Under the pieces are notes generated by a model. It did no database searches and was not told the origin of the DNA. It saw only the letters and a program-made list of their open reading frames with translations. Made by a program: the position numbers and the translations under genes. Below, in pieces: positions 1-9,226 of a stretch of DNA of 64,000 bases (its first letter is position 1; the number at the start of each line of letters is the position of its first letter). Origin of the DNA: Pigmentiphaga litoralis (GTDB lineage: Bacteria; Pseudomonadota; Gammaproteobacteria; Burkholderiales; Burkholderiaceae_B); contig NZ_BMXQ01000001.1 in NCBI RefSeq assembly GCF_014651835.1, positions 2,565,111 through 2,629,110 of the forward strand. The letters run 5' to 3'.

Positions 1-846
1 CCCCCCCCCGATCCCGCCATGGGTTCGGCTGCCGCCACGTCCCTGCAAACGGCTCCCCTGGCCGACGCCGGCTCATCGTTGCCCGCGCACGGCGCGCCAA
101 TGGCTGACGCGGCCACGCTGGCGCGCACCGGCGCAGGCGATGCCGCATCGCGCCCCGCCGCCGTACCGTCCAACTCCACGTCGGCCGCCCACCCCGATGC
201 CCCTGCCCTGCCGACCCTTGCCGACGTCGCCAAGCTGACGGCCGATTCCGACTACAGCGTCTTCATGGCCAAGGGCGTCGCGCCCGAGGTCAAGAACGCC
301 GCAATGAAAAAGCTGTTCTCGGACCCGCACTACAACATCATGGACGGACTGGACATCTACATCGACGACTATTCGTCGCCCGAGATCATGCCCAAGTCCA
401 TGCTGCGCAAGATGGCCAGCGCGCGGGTGCTCAATCTGTTCACCGACGAAGACGAAGCCAGGGCCGTCGCGGAGGACGAAGCGGCAGCGGAACTGGCCGC
501 GGCAGACCAGGCCGCGGCGCAAGTCCCCGCGCAGGCGGCCGCACCCGAAGCCGCACCAGCGGAAAACGATGCTTCCGACGGCCCTGACCGTCTCGAATCG
601 AACGCGACCGCATGGGCCACCCCCGCATCTACCCCACCTCCGGGAACCGCCACGGACGAGCCGGGGTCGAACCGGATCCCACCTGACATGCCAGCCGAGC
701 CGACTGCGCGGCTCGACAACCGTCTCCACGTTGCAACAGCCGCCCCGCGAGCGCCTGTCGACGTGCTAGCCTCGGCGCCCCGGCCGGACGCGTCACGCGC
801 CGACGACGGCCCCCCCCCTGTTCCATCCCGATCCGGCGATTCCTGA
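1..846 (+). CDS. DUF3306 domain protein of the formate dehydrogenase locus (5' end outside window)
   Basis: The reading frame is open to the window edge, and the first ATG at 19 sits in a Pro/Ala-rich stretch, so the true N-terminus lies upstream. Counted from that Met, residues about 67-120 carry the conserved DUF3306 core (LTADSDYSVFMAKGV, KKLFSDPHYNIMDGLDIYID). The tail, about 150-275, is Ala/Pro-rich low complexity. Proteins of this kind are found next to formate dehydrogenase genes in proteobacteria, usually beside a DUF3305 gene; their biochemical role is unknown to me. The gene lies 22 bp before the Fe-S protein gene and is probably co-transcribed with it. The family call rests on the core motif and context; function is open. 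Confidence 0.75.
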   Translation, partial: PPPDPAMGSAAATSLQTAPLADAGSSLPAHGAPMADAATLARTGAGDAASRPAAVPSNSTSAAHPDAPALPTLADVAKLTADSDYSVFMAKGVAPEVKNAAMKKLFSDPHYNIMDGLDIYIDDYSSPEIMPKSMLRKMASARVLNLFTDEDEARAVAEDEAAAELAAADQAAAQVPAQAAAPEAAPAENDASDGPDRLESNATAWATPASTPPPGTATDEPGSNRIPPDMPAEPTARLDNRLHVATAAPRAPVDVLASAPRPDASRADDGPPPVPSRSGDS

Positions 847-868
847 GCCGGCGAAATTAAGCGTTTCC

Positions 869-2986
869 ATGTCCACACTGATCTGCGATTGCAACCGGAC
901 GATGCCCCTTGACGCGACTGCGTTGGGCAACGCCCTCAACGAACCGCTCACGCTGCACTCGACCCTGTGCCGCCGGGACGCGGGCGCCTACCAGCAGGCA
1001 ATCAAGTCGGGTGACGACGTGGTGGTGGCCTGTACGCAGGAAAAGCGCCTGTTCGCCGAACTGGGCGCGGCCACGGAAGGCGCCGTGTCGCCCATCCGCT
1101 TCGTCAACATCCGTGAAACCGGCGGGTGGAGCCGCGATGCATCGCAAGCGACGCCCAAGATCGCCGCCTTGCTGGCCGCGGCGCGCCTGCCCGAGCCGGA
1201 ACCCGTGTCGACCGTCACGTACAAAAGCGCCGGCCGCCTGTTGATCATCGGCCCGATGGATCAGGCCGAACGCGCCGCCGACATGGTCAGCGACGTGCTC
1301 AACGTCACCCTCTTCACGCAGGGCCCCGGCCGCAACGGGGCATCGCAGGAACGCCGCTACCCGGTGCTGGGTGGCACGGTCAAAAGCCTGACCGGCTGGC
1401 TGGGCGCCTTCGAGTTGACCTGGGCGCGCGACAACCCGATCGACCTGGACCTGTGCACACGCTGCAACGCCTGCCTTGCGGCCTGTCCGGAAGGCGCCAT
1501 CGGCCTGGACTATCAGGTCGACATGGCCAAGTGGACGACGCTGGACAGCACCGTGCAGCAGGCCTGCGTCAGCGCCTGTACCGTGGCCGGCGCCATCGAT
1601 TTCAATCGGCCGATCCTGCTCGATGCGGAACCCTTCGACCTGGTGCTGGACCTGCGTACTGAGTCGGCCTTTGCGCAACACGCACCGCCACAAGGCTACT
1701 TCCGCTGGGACGGCGTCAGCCTGCCCACGCTGCTGAAACTGCGCGACATGGTGGGCGAGTTCGACAAGCCCAAGTTCTTTGACTACAAGCAGTCGCTCTG
1801 CGCCCACAGCCGCAACGAAGTGGTCGGCTGCGACGCCTGTATCCGCATCTGCTCGGCGCTGGCCATCAGCAGCGACAAGCATCGCCAACGCATCGAAGTG
1901 AATCCCAACTTGTGCGTGGGCTGCGGGGCCTGTACCACCGCGTGCCCCACGGGCGCGCTCACGTACGCCACGCCCCGCGCATCGGAACAGGGTCTGAACT
2001 TCCGCACCCTGCTCTCGACCTACACCAAGGCGGGCGGCAAGGATGCCGTCCTGCTGCTGCACAGCCAGGAAGCCGGACGGGATCTCGTCGACCGGCTGGG
2101 CCGCGCCGCGCAACTGAAGCAGGCGCACGGCGTACCGGCCAATGTGATCCCGGCCGGCCTGTGGCACACGGCCAGCACCGGCATCGATTTGTGGCTCAGC
2201 GCCATCGCCTTCGGCGCAACGCAGGTCGCCGTGCTGACGACGCAAGAAGAAGCGCCGCAGTACCTGGACGGCCTGCAGGCGCAAATGGACATCGCCCAGG
2301 CCATCCTGACCGGCCTGGGCTACACCGGCACGCACCTGCGCCTGATCCGCGCCGAAACCCCCGCAGCACTCGACACCGCACTGCAAACGCTGGCTGTGCA
2401 ACGCGCCGCCATCCCGCGCCAGGCGGCACGATTTGCCGTGGCCAAGGAAAAACGCAGCACGCTGGACATGGCGATCGATCACCTGATCCTGCAGGCGCCT
2501 GCGGCTGCGGCGCTGCCCGAGGCGATTGCCCTGCCGGCCGGCATCCCGGGCGCCGGCTCGCCGTTCGGCACGCTGCACGTCGACAAGGACGCCTGCACGC
2601 TGTGCCTGAGCTGCGTCAACGCCTGCCCGGCCAGCGCGCTGGGCGACAACGCCGAGCGGCCGCAGCTGCGCTTCATCGAAAAGAATTGCGTGCAGTGCGG
2701 CCTGTGCGCCACGACCTGCCCCGAAGACGCGATCACCCTGGTGCCGCGCCTGCTGCTCACGCCGGAACGCAAGGCGTCGCGCGTGCTGAACGAAGTGCAG
2801 CCTTACCAGTGCATTCGCTGCAGCAAGCCCTTCGGCACGGTCAAGGCAATCGAAGCCATGCTGGGCAAGCTCAGTGGCCACGCCATGTTCCAGGGCGCGG
2901 CGCTGGATCGCCTGAAGATGTGCGGCGACTGCCGCGTCGTCGACCTTTACACCTCGCAGAACGAATCGAAGATCACCGAACTATGA
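869..2986 (+). CDS. Multi-[4Fe-4S] ferredoxin-like protein of the formate dehydrogenase operon
   Basis: This 705-residue protein is rich in cluster-binding motifs. CTRCNACLAACP begins at residue 196, a degenerate CDACIRIC at about 321 is followed by CVGCGACTTACP near 350, and a second ferredoxin pair, CTLCLSCVNACP and CVQCGLCATTCP, spans about 575-625. Further CIRC and CGDC pairs lie near the C-terminus. No signal peptide or membrane segment is seen, so it is probably cytoplasmic. Large ferredoxin-like proteins of this type accompany membrane formate dehydrogenases in Burkholderiales and Pseudomonas. Electron transfer or cofactor/cluster assembly for the dehydrogenase is plausible but unproven. 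Its stop overlaps the next start as ATGA, which implies translational coupling. Confidence 0.8.
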   Translation: MSTLICDCNRTMPLDATALGNALNEPLTLHSTLCRRDAGAYQQAIKSGDDVVVACTQEKRLFAELGAATEGAVSPIRFVNIRETGGWSRDASQATPKIAALLAAARLPEPEPVSTVTYKSAGRLLIIGPMDQAERAADMVSDVLNVTLFTQGPGRNGASQERRYPVLGGTVKSLTGWLGAFELTWARDNPIDLDLCTRCNACLAACPEGAIGLDYQVDMAKWTTLDSTVQQACVSACTVAGAIDFNRPILLDAEPFDLVLDLRTESAFAQHAPPQGYFRWDGVSLPTLLKLRDMVGEFDKPKFFDYKQSLCAHSRNEVVGCDACIRICSALAISSDKHRQRIEVNPNLCVGCGACTTACPTGALTYATPRASEQGLNFRTLLSTYTKAGGKDAVLLLHSQEAGRDLVDRLGRAAQLKQAHGVPANVIPAGLWHTASTGIDLWLSAIAFGATQVAVLTTQEEAPQYLDGLQAQMDIAQAILTGLGYTGTHLRLIRAETPAALDTALQTLAVQRAAIPRQAARFAVAKEKRSTLDMAIDHLILQAPAAAALPEAIALPAGIPGAGSPFGTLHVDKDACTLCLSCVNACPASALGDNAERPQLRFIEKNCVQCGLCATTCPEDAITLVPRLLLTPERKASRVLNEVQPYQCIRCSKPFGTVKAIEAMLGKLSGHAMFQGAALDRLKMCGDCRVVDLYTSQNESKITEL

Positions 2987-3615
2987 GCAGCGCTTCCGTA
3001 TCCCTGGATGCCATTTCCTCATCGCAACTGGATGAAGAAACCGCCCGTGCCGACGTGTATGGCCTGCTTGCGCAGCTGTATTACGCCCCGCCGGCCGCCG
3101 AACTGCTCGCGCAACTGCGTGAAGCGCCCACCGATGCGCCCGCAGCGGGCGCCTTCCTGGAAAGCTCCTGGCAGGCCCTGGTTGCGTCGGCCCGCGAATT
3201 GACCGACGCGCAGATCCACGCCGAATACGACACGCTGTTCGGCGGGATCGGCAAGCCCGAAATCTACCTGTATGGCTCGCACTACCTGAGCGGCTTCCTG
3301 AATGAAAAGCCGTTGATCAAGCTGCGGCATGATCTGGCCGCGTTGGGCCTGGGCCGGGACGAGCAGATGCCCGACACCGAAGATCACATCGCTTACGAAT
3401 GCGAGGTGATGCGGTACCTGATCGCCGGTGACGACGTGGCCGTGGCCAACCTGACGCATCAGCGGCAGTTCTATGGCGACCACCTGCAGCCGTGGGTCGA
3501 GCCGCTTTGCCTGGCGCTGTCCAGCCATCCCCGAGCCAGGTTCTACGCGGCCCTGGCCGCATTCACGCTGGCCTTCATGAGCGTCGAATCGCAAGGTTTC
3601 GACATCCTCGCGTAA
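2983..3615 (+). CDS. TorD/DmsD-family molybdoenzyme chaperone
   Basis: The protein has 210 residues. The ATG at 2983 overlaps the preceding TGA (ATGA). The length and the all-helical pattern with DEETARADVYGLLAQLYY near the N-terminus, EYDTLFGG in the middle and HIAYECEVMRYL near residue 130 fit the TorD/DmsD (Nitrate_red_del) family. These cytoplasmic chaperones bind the twin-arginine leader of a molybdo- or tungstoenzyme and hold back export until the cofactor is inserted. The neighbours, a Tat-target protein and the Tat-leader alpha subunit, make FdhA the likely client. The family call is firm; the exact client is inferred from context. Confidence 0.85.
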   Translation: MSSASVSLDAISSSQLDEETARADVYGLLAQLYYAPPAAELLAQLREAPTDAPAAGAFLESSWQALVASARELTDAQIHAEYDTLFGGIGKPEIYLYGSHYLSGFLNEKPLIKLRHDLAALGLGRDEQMPDTEDHIAYECEVMRYLIAGDDVAVANLTHQRQFYGDHLQPWVEPLCLALSSHPRARFYAALAAFTLAFMSVESQGFDILA

Positions 3616-3776
3616 GTTTGATCGCAGGCCTTCGATGATCGAAAGCCTGCGCATTTATCGCGTCGCACCATCGCTACGCCAGGGAAAATCGCTAGATGAG
3701 CGATTTGCCGCTGAGCGTGCGTCACGAGTACAGTATGCAAATTGCTTCATATCTGTCAGATTTCCAGGAGACCGCC

Positions 3777-3986
3777 TTGAGCGAAAACAACCCATCTCGT
3801 CTGTCCCGCCGGGGGTTCTTCATCGCGGCGGCTTCCACGGGCGCCGTGGCGGCGGGCGCCGTCGTCATGCCCCATGTCAAGCCCGTTGCCACCGCTGCGG
3901 TCGACACCCCGCCGGCGCCCAAGCGCGGCGGCGGCTATCACGTCAGTGAACACGTGAAGCGCTACTACAAGACCACCCTCGTTTAA
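3777..3986 (+). CDS. Small formate dehydrogenase-region Tat-target protein
   Basis: A 69-residue protein with a twin-arginine leader (LSRRGFFIAAASTGAVAAG) followed by a short mature part ending HVSEHVKRYYKTTLV. I chose the TTG at 3777 because AGGAG lies 6 nt upstream (3766-3770) and the resulting length fits the known small FDH-region Tat-target family. An in-frame ATG at 3696 would add an unconserved N-terminal segment. The ending with HVxxYYxTT is typical of these proteins, which sit directly before formate dehydrogenase alpha genes. The role is unknown; a small accessory or seventh-type subunit at the outer face of the membrane is possible. Confidence 0.8.
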   Translation: MSENNPSRLSRRGFFIAAASTGAVAAGAVVMPHVKPVATAAVDTPPAPKRGGGYHVSEHVKRYYKTTLV

Positions 3987-3999
3987 CCCGGAGCGCGGC

Positions 4000-6966
4000 A
4001 TGTTGCTGACCAAGAAAACCGGTGGGGCCGATCACGGCGCCGCCGCATCCTCATTCGTACAAAGCCTGCGCCGGGGCGTCTCCCAGGCGCTGCCCACCAT
4101 GGACCGCCGCACCTTCCTGCGCCGGTCGGGCGTCGGTGTCGGCGCGGGCCTCGCGGCCGCCCAACTGACGCTGGTGCGCAAGGCCACTGCGGCCGATGGC
4201 GCCAAGGTCGGCATCGGCAACACGCCTGTCACCGTCAAGCGCACCGTCTGTTCGCACTGTTCGGTCGGCTGTTCGGTCGACGCCGTCGTTGAAAACGGCG
4301 TCTGGGTCCGCCAGGAAGCCGTGTTCGATTCGCCCATCAACATGGGCGCGCACTGCGCCAAGGGCGCCTCGCTGCGCGAGCACGGCCATGGCGAACACCG
4401 CCTGCGCTATCCCATGAAGCTCGTGAACGGCAAGTACGAGCGCATCAGCTGGGACACCGCAATCGAAGAAATCTCGGCCCGCCTGCTGCAGTTGCGCAAG
4501 GAAAGCGGCCCCGACTCGGTCTACGTCGTGGGCTCGTCCAAGCACAGCAACGAGCAGGCCTATCTGCTTCGCAAGTGGATGAGCTTCTGGGGCAGCAACA
4601 ATTGCGACCACCAGGCGCGCATCTGCCACTCCACGACGGTGGCCGGTGTGGCCAACACGTGGGGCTACGGCGCCATGACCAACTCGTTCAACGACATGCA
4701 GAAGGCCAAGTCGGCCCTGTATATCGGTTCGAACGCCGCGGAAGCGCACCCCGTCTCCATGCTGCACCTGCTGCACGCCAAGGAAGCCGGCTGCAAGGTC
4801 ATCGTGGTCGACCCCCGCTTCACGCGTACGGCCGCCAAGGCCGACGAACACATCCGTATCCGTTCGGGCTCGGACATTGCCTTCCTGTTCGGCGTGCTGT
4901 ATCACATCTTCAAGAACGGCTGGGAAGACCAGGCCTACCTGAATGCCCGCGTGTACGGCATGGACCAGGTCAAGGCCGATGTGCTGGCCAAGTGGACGCC
5001 CGAAAAGGTCGAAGAGGCCTGCGGCGTCAACGAAGAAACCGTGGCTCGCCTGGCGCGCACGCTGCATGAAAACCGTCCGGGCACGCTCGTGTGGTGCATG
5101 GGCCAGACCCAGCACACCATCGGCAACGCCATGGTTCGCGCGTCCTGTATCTTGCAGCTCGCGCTCGGCAACGTCGGCGTCAGCGGCGGCGGCACCAACA
5201 TTTTCCGCGGCCACGACAACGTCCAGGGCGCGACCGACGTCGGCCCGAACCCCGACTCGCTGCCCGGCTATTACGGCCTGGCCGAAGGCTCGTGGAAGCA
5301 CTTCGCCAAGGTGTGGGACGTCGACTACGAATGGATCAAGGGCCGCTATTCGTCGCCCGCGATGATGACCAAGTCCGGCATGACCGTGTCGCGCTGGATC
5401 GACGGTGTGCTGGAAGACAACGCGCTCATCGACCAGGACTCGAACCTGCGGTCGGTGATTTTTTGGGGTCACGCGCCCAACTCGCAGACCCGCGGTCTGG
5501 AAATGAAGCGCGCGATGGACAAGCTGGACATGCTGGTCGTGATCGACCCGTATCCGTCGGCCACCGCCGCCATGGCGGCCATGCCGGGCAAGGCCGAAGA
5601 CCTGAACCCGAACCGTGCCGTGTACCTGCTGCCGGCTGCGACTCAGTTCGAGACCAGCGGGTCCGTAACGGCTTCGAACCGCTCGCTGCAGTGGCGCGAG
5701 AAGGTCATCGAGCCGCTGTGGGAAAGCCGTACCGATCACATGATCATGTACCAGTTGGCGCAAAAGCTCGGCTTTGCCAATGAGCTCGTCAAGCCGTACA
5801 AGATGCAGAAGGTCAAGGGCATGGACGAGCCCGTGATCGAAGATATCCTGCGCGAAATCAACCGTTCGTGCTGGTCGATCGGCTACACGGGCCAGAGCCC
5901 GGAGCGCCTGAAGGCGCACATGCGCAACCAGCACCTGTTCGACGTCACCACCCTGAAGTCCAAGGGCGGCATCGACAAGGAAACCGGCTACGACCTGACG
6001 GGCGACTACTACGGCCTGCCCTGGCCGTGCCTGGGCACCCCGGAATTCAAGCATCCGGGCACGCCCAACCTGTACGACAACTCCAAAACCGTCATGGATG
6101 GCGGCGGCACCTTCCGCGCCAACTTCGGCGTCGAGCGCAATGGCGTCAGCCTGCTGGCCGAAGACGGCTCCCACTCGAAAGATTCGGACATCACGACCGG
6201 CTATCCGGAATTCGACCACCTGCTCATGAAAAAGCTGGGCTGGTGGGACGAACTGACGGCCGAGGAAAAAGTGCAGGCCGAAGGCAAAAACTGGAAGACC
6301 GACCTGTCGGGCGGCATCATTCGCGTCACGGTCAAGAACCACAACGTGCACCCGTTCGGCAACGCCAAGGCGCGCGCGGTGGTCTGGAACTTCCCGGATC
6401 CCGTGCCGCAACACCGCGAACCGCTCTATGGCATTCGCCCGGACCTGGTCGCCAAGTACCCGTCGCACGACGACTTCAAGACCTTCTGGCGCCTGCCGAC
6501 GCTGTACAAGTCGGTGCAGCAGAAGAACATCGACGACAAGCTGCACGAGAAATTCCCGATCATCCTGACGTCCGGCCGGCTGGTCGAATACGAAGGTGGC
6601 GGCGAAGAAACGCGCTCGAACCCCTGGCTGGCCGAACTGCAGCAGGAAATGTTCGTCGAGATCAACCCCAAGGCTGCGGCCGCGCGCGACATCCGCAACG
6701 GTTCGCGGGTGTGGGTGACGACGCCGACGGGCGCGCGCATGAATGTGCAGGCGATGGTGACGGAGCGGGTCGGTCCGGACACGGCGTTCATGCCCTTCCA
6801 CTTTTCGGGGCACTGGCAAGGCAAGGACATGCTGGACCACTACCCGAAGGGCGCGGCGCCTATCGTGCGCGGCGAGGCAGTGAACACGGGCACAACGTAC
6901 GGCTATGACAGCGTAACGATGATGCAGGAAACCAAGACCACGATCTGCAACATCGAAAAAGCTTAA
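4000..6966 (+). CDS. fdhA: Formate dehydrogenase alpha (catalytic) subunit, Cys-type
   Basis: This 988-residue molybdopterin oxidoreductase oxidises formate to CO2 with a bis-MGD Mo or W centre. A twin-arginine leader (MDRRTFLRRSGV) starts at residue 34, indicating folded export to the periplasmic side. The N-terminal [4Fe-4S] site is C84-x2-C87-x3-C91 plus a Cys near 120. Residue 209, in ARICHSTTVAG, is Cys at the position held by selenocysteine in E. coli FdnG/FdhF, so no UGA decoding is needed. The molybdopterin-dinucleotide domain (TSGRLVEYEGGGEETRSN) lies near the C-terminus. The start at 4000 has CGGAG 6 nt upstream and gives the N-terminal extension usual for this clade; Met34 is the alternative. 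FdhB and cytochrome FdhC follow directly. Confidence 0.95.
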   Translation: MLLTKKTGGADHGAAASSFVQSLRRGVSQALPTMDRRTFLRRSGVGVGAGLAAAQLTLVRKATAADGAKVGIGNTPVTVKRTVCSHCSVGCSVDAVVENGVWVRQEAVFDSPINMGAHCAKGASLREHGHGEHRLRYPMKLVNGKYERISWDTAIEEISARLLQLRKESGPDSVYVVGSSKHSNEQAYLLRKWMSFWGSNNCDHQARICHSTTVAGVANTWGYGAMTNSFNDMQKAKSALYIGSNAAEAHPVSMLHLLHAKEAGCKVIVVDPRFTRTAAKADEHIRIRSGSDIAFLFGVLYHIFKNGWEDQAYLNARVYGMDQVKADVLAKWTPEKVEEACGVNEETVARLARTLHENRPGTLVWCMGQTQHTIGNAMVRASCILQLALGNVGVSGGGTNIFRGHDNVQGATDVGPNPDSLPGYYGLAEGSWKHFAKVWDVDYEWIKGRYSSPAMMTKSGMTVSRWIDGVLEDNALIDQDSNLRSVIFWGHAPNSQTRGLEMKRAMDKLDMLVVIDPYPSATAAMAAMPGKAEDLNPNRAVYLLPAATQFETSGSVTASNRSLQWREKVIEPLWESRTDHMIMYQLAQKLGFANELVKPYKMQKVKGMDEPVIEDILREINRSCWSIGYTGQSPERLKAHMRNQHLFDVTTLKSKGGIDKETGYDLTGDYYGLPWPCLGTPEFKHPGTPNLYDNSKTVMDGGGTFRANFGVERNGVSLLAEDGSHSKDSDITTGYPEFDHLLMKKLGWWDELTAEEKVQAEGKNWKTDLSGGIIRVTVKNHNVHPFGNAKARAVVWNFPDPVPQHREPLYGIRPDLVAKYPSHDDFKTFWRLPTLYKSVQQKNIDDKLHEKFPIILTSGRLVEYEGGGEETRSNPWLAELQQEMFVEINPKAAAARDIRNGSRVWVTTPTGARMNVQAMVTERVGPDTAFMPFHFSGHWQGKDMLDHYPKGAAPIVRGEAVNTGTTYGYDSVTMMQETKTTICNIEKA

Positions 6967-6977
6967 GGAACGGCATC

Positions 6978-7643
6978 ATGGCCCGAATGAAATTTGTCTG
7001 TGACGCCGAGCGTTGCATCGAGTGCAACGCCTGCGTCACGGCATGCAAGAACGAACACGAAGTGCCCTGGGGCGTGAACCGCCGCCGGGTCGTCACCCTG
7101 AACGACGGCATCCCTGGCGAAAAGTCCATTTCGGTGGCCTGTATGCACTGCAGCGACGCGCCGTGCATGGCCGTCTGCCCCGTCAATTGCTTCTATCGCA
7201 CCGATGAAGGCGTCGTGCTGCACGACAAGGACGTCTGCATCGGCTGCGGCTACTGCTCGTACGCCTGTCCGTTCGGCGCGCCGCAGTTCCCGTCGCAAGG
7301 CACCTTTGGCGTCCGCGGCAAGATGGACAAGTGCACCTTCTGCGCCGGTGGCCCGGAAGCGCACGGCAGCGAAGCAGAATTCGAAAAGTACGGTCGCAAC
7401 CGCTTGGCTGAAGGCAAGCTGCCGGCCTGTGCCGAAATGTGCTCGACCAAGGCGCTGCTGGCCGGTGACGGCGACGTCGTGGCCGACATCTTCCGCACCC
7501 GCGTGGTCGCGCGTGGCAAGGGCGCCGAAGTCTGGGGCTGGGGCACCGCCTACGGCTCGCGCCAGGCAGGCCAGCCGTCGCAACAGCAGCAACAGGCCGG
7601 CACCGCCGCGCCCGCCGCTGCCGCACCGGGGACCAAGCCATGA
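6978..7643 (+). CDS. fdhB: Formate dehydrogenase beta (iron-sulfur) subunit
   Basis: This 221-residue protein relays electrons from FdhA to the cytochrome subunit. It shows the four-cluster DMSO-reductase-type pattern: C13-x2-C16-x2-C19-x3-C23, then CMHCSDAPCMAVCP near residue 55, CIGCGYCSYACPFG near 90, and a split fourth site with CTFC and CAEMC. The C-terminus is a Gln/Ala/Pro tail with no membrane helix, unlike E. coli FdnH, so it resembles the shorter FDH3-type beta subunits. It lacks its own signal and probably travels with FdhA through Tat. It begins 11 bp after fdhA, and its stop overlaps the lipoprotein start (ATGA). Confidence 0.93.
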   Translation: MARMKFVCDAERCIECNACVTACKNEHEVPWGVNRRRVVTLNDGIPGEKSISVACMHCSDAPCMAVCPVNCFYRTDEGVVLHDKDVCIGCGYCSYACPFGAPQFPSQGTFGVRGKMDKCTFCAGGPEAHGSEAEFEKYGRNRLAEGKLPACAEMCSTKALLAGDGDVVADIFRTRVVARGKGAEVWGWGTAYGSRQAGQPSQQQQQAGTAAPAAAAPGTKP

Positions 7644-7867
7644 TCAAGCACGCCATGATCGTGTCGCTGGCGGCGCTTGCGCTGGCCGGTTGCACCGACC
7701 AGAAGCAGGAACTGCATTCCAACGCGAACTACCAACAGGCCTACAAGGGCACCGGCAGCAAGTTCGTGCAGCCGGGCTGGACGCCGGGTGACCGCAACAG
7801 CTGGGAGCAGGAATTGAAGGTTCGGACCCAGCAAGGTCAGAACGAGTACAACAAGACGGCCCACTGA
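7640..7867 (+). CDS. Small lipoprotein of the formate dehydrogenase operon
   Basis: The predicted product is 75 residues with a lipoprotein leader and lipobox (LALAGC), leaving a mature part of about 58 residues that is polar and ends in a charged helix-like stretch (SWEQELKVRTQQGQNEYNKT). ATG 7640 overlaps the fdhB stop. Its position between the beta and gamma subunit genes suggests an accessory part of the membrane complex, perhaps a periplasmic anchor or assembly factor. I know no assigned function. The reading frame, lipobox and tight coupling make it a real gene. Confidence 0.75.
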   Translation: MIKHAMIVSLAALALAGCTDQKQELHSNANYQQAYKGTGSKFVQPGWTPGDRNSWEQELKVRTQQGQNEYNKTAH

Positions 7868-7879
7868 CCGGAGAGCGGC

Positions 7880-9211
7880 ATGATACGGTCATCCTTCGCA
7901 ACATTGCTCCTGGGCGCGGCGCTGCTGTCGCCCGCGGGCGCGCAGACCGCGGACCCGTCCGCGGCGCCTGCCACGGCTGCGGCCGCGCCCGCCACGACGC
8001 CGGCGCCCACCTCGGCACCGCTGCAGGCACCGGTGGCGCGTGACGCCCAGCCGGGGTCCACGGCGAACCCGACGGCGGCGCCCCCTTCGAACATGCCCAC
8101 CACGGCGGCGCCTACGGGTGCACCCACCACGGGCGCCGGCAGCCTGGGCGGCATCCAGGGCACCAACATCTTCGAAGTGAAGCCCGATGCCAGCGCGGAC
8201 AAAGGCTACGCCGAGCAGAACAACGCCCAGCGCGGCCAGGTCCAGCCGGGCAACAATGCGCCCATCTGGCGGGAAGTCAATTCCGGCAAGCCGGGTTACA
8301 CCAGCCTGCCGCACAGTCAGGCGCCCGAAGCCGGCATCCTGATCCAGAAGTTCACGCAATACCCCGGGTCGATGTTCACGACCGCGGGCGAAGCGTGGCG
8401 CCAGACGCGCAACAACTGGCTGATCCCGTACGGCGGCGCGCTGATGCTGATCGTGCTGGTGGCCATCCTGCTGTTCTACTTCGCCAAGGGCCCGATCAAG
8501 GTCCACGGCAAGCCGACCGGCCGCCTGATCGAGCGCTTCACCTACTTCGAGCGCGCCTGCCACTGGGTCAACGCCATTGCCTTTTCCATCCTGGCCATCT
8601 CCGGCATCGTGATGGCCTTCGGCAAGTTCTTTGCGTTGCCCATCATGGGCGGGCAGGTCTTTGGCCCAATCACGTGGGTGCTCAAGACCATTCACAACTT
8701 TGTCGGCCCGGCGTTTGTCATCTCGCTGATCGTGATGTTCTTTGCTTTCGTGCGTGACAACTTCCCGGACAAGTCCGACTGGATCTGGATCCGCAAGGGC
8801 GGCGGCCTGTTCTCGGGCCAGCACGTCCCGGCCGGCCGTTTCAATGCGGGCGAAAAGCTGGTGTTCTGGGGCGGCGTGCTGTTCCTGGGCGTGTTCGTGT
8901 CGCTGTCGGGACTGTTCCTCGACCACCTGCTGCCGGTGGGTGAGTACACCCGCGGCAACATGCAGGTCGCGCACATTGTCCACGCCGTGGCGACCATCCT
9001 CATGATGTGCATGATCATGGGTCACATCTACCTCGGCACGTTCGGCATGAACGGCGCGTATCGCGCCATGAAGACCGGCTACGTCGACGAGACCTGGGCC
9101 CGCGAACACCACCAACTCTGGTACGACGACATCAAGGCAGGGAAGACTCCTGCGCAACGCACGCCCGACCCGTCGGTGGCCAAAACGCCAACCCGTCCGG
9201 CCCGTGCCTGA
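7880..9211 (+). CDS. fdhC: Formate dehydrogenase gamma subunit, cytochrome b556
   Basis: A 443-residue integral membrane diheme cytochrome that passes electrons from FdhB to quinone. A signal peptide (about 1-21) and an Ala/Pro/Thr-rich linker to about residue 100 precede a first membrane helix near 178-200. The FDH-type cytochrome b core follows with candidate heme His residues in FERACHWVNAIAF, KTIHNFVGPAF and HIVHAVATILM, and another in MGHIYLGTFG. It is longer than E. coli FdnI because of this N-terminal extension, a feature of FDH3-type gamma subunits. GGAG lies 6 nt before the ATG at 7880. The function is well supported. Confidence 0.92.
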   Translation: MIRSSFATLLLGAALLSPAGAQTADPSAAPATAAAAPATTPAPTSAPLQAPVARDAQPGSTANPTAAPPSNMPTTAAPTGAPTTGAGSLGGIQGTNIFEVKPDASADKGYAEQNNAQRGQVQPGNNAPIWREVNSGKPGYTSLPHSQAPEAGILIQKFTQYPGSMFTTAGEAWRQTRNNWLIPYGGALMLIVLVAILLFYFAKGPIKVHGKPTGRLIERFTYFERACHWVNAIAFSILAISGIVMAFGKFFALPIMGGQVFGPITWVLKTIHNFVGPAFVISLIVMFFAFVRDNFPDKSDWIWIRKGGGLFSGQHVPAGRFNAGEKLVFWGGVLFLGVFVSLSGLFLDHLLPVGEYTRGNMQVAHIVHAVATILMMCMIMGHIYLGTFGMNGAYRAMKTGYVDETWAREHHQLWYDDIKAGKTPAQRTPDPSVAKTPTRPARA

Positions 9212-9226
9212 ACGAGATCCGCGATC

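Noticed and set aside
857-2881. A 674-codon open frame on the - strand opposite the Fe-S protein gene
   Set aside because: It mirrors the + strand gene in very GC-rich sequence, has no family motif or start signal, and the + frame has clear ferredoxin motifs.
4624-4626. Selenocysteine codon in fdhA
   Set aside because: The codon is TGC (Cys209), and the gene has no in-frame TGA, so no selenocysteine insertion is needed.
4051-6840. A 929-codon open frame on the - strand opposite fdhA
   Set aside because: It is a shadow of the GC3-rich fdhA gene; composition is Arg/Val/Gly/His-rich with no recognisable domain.
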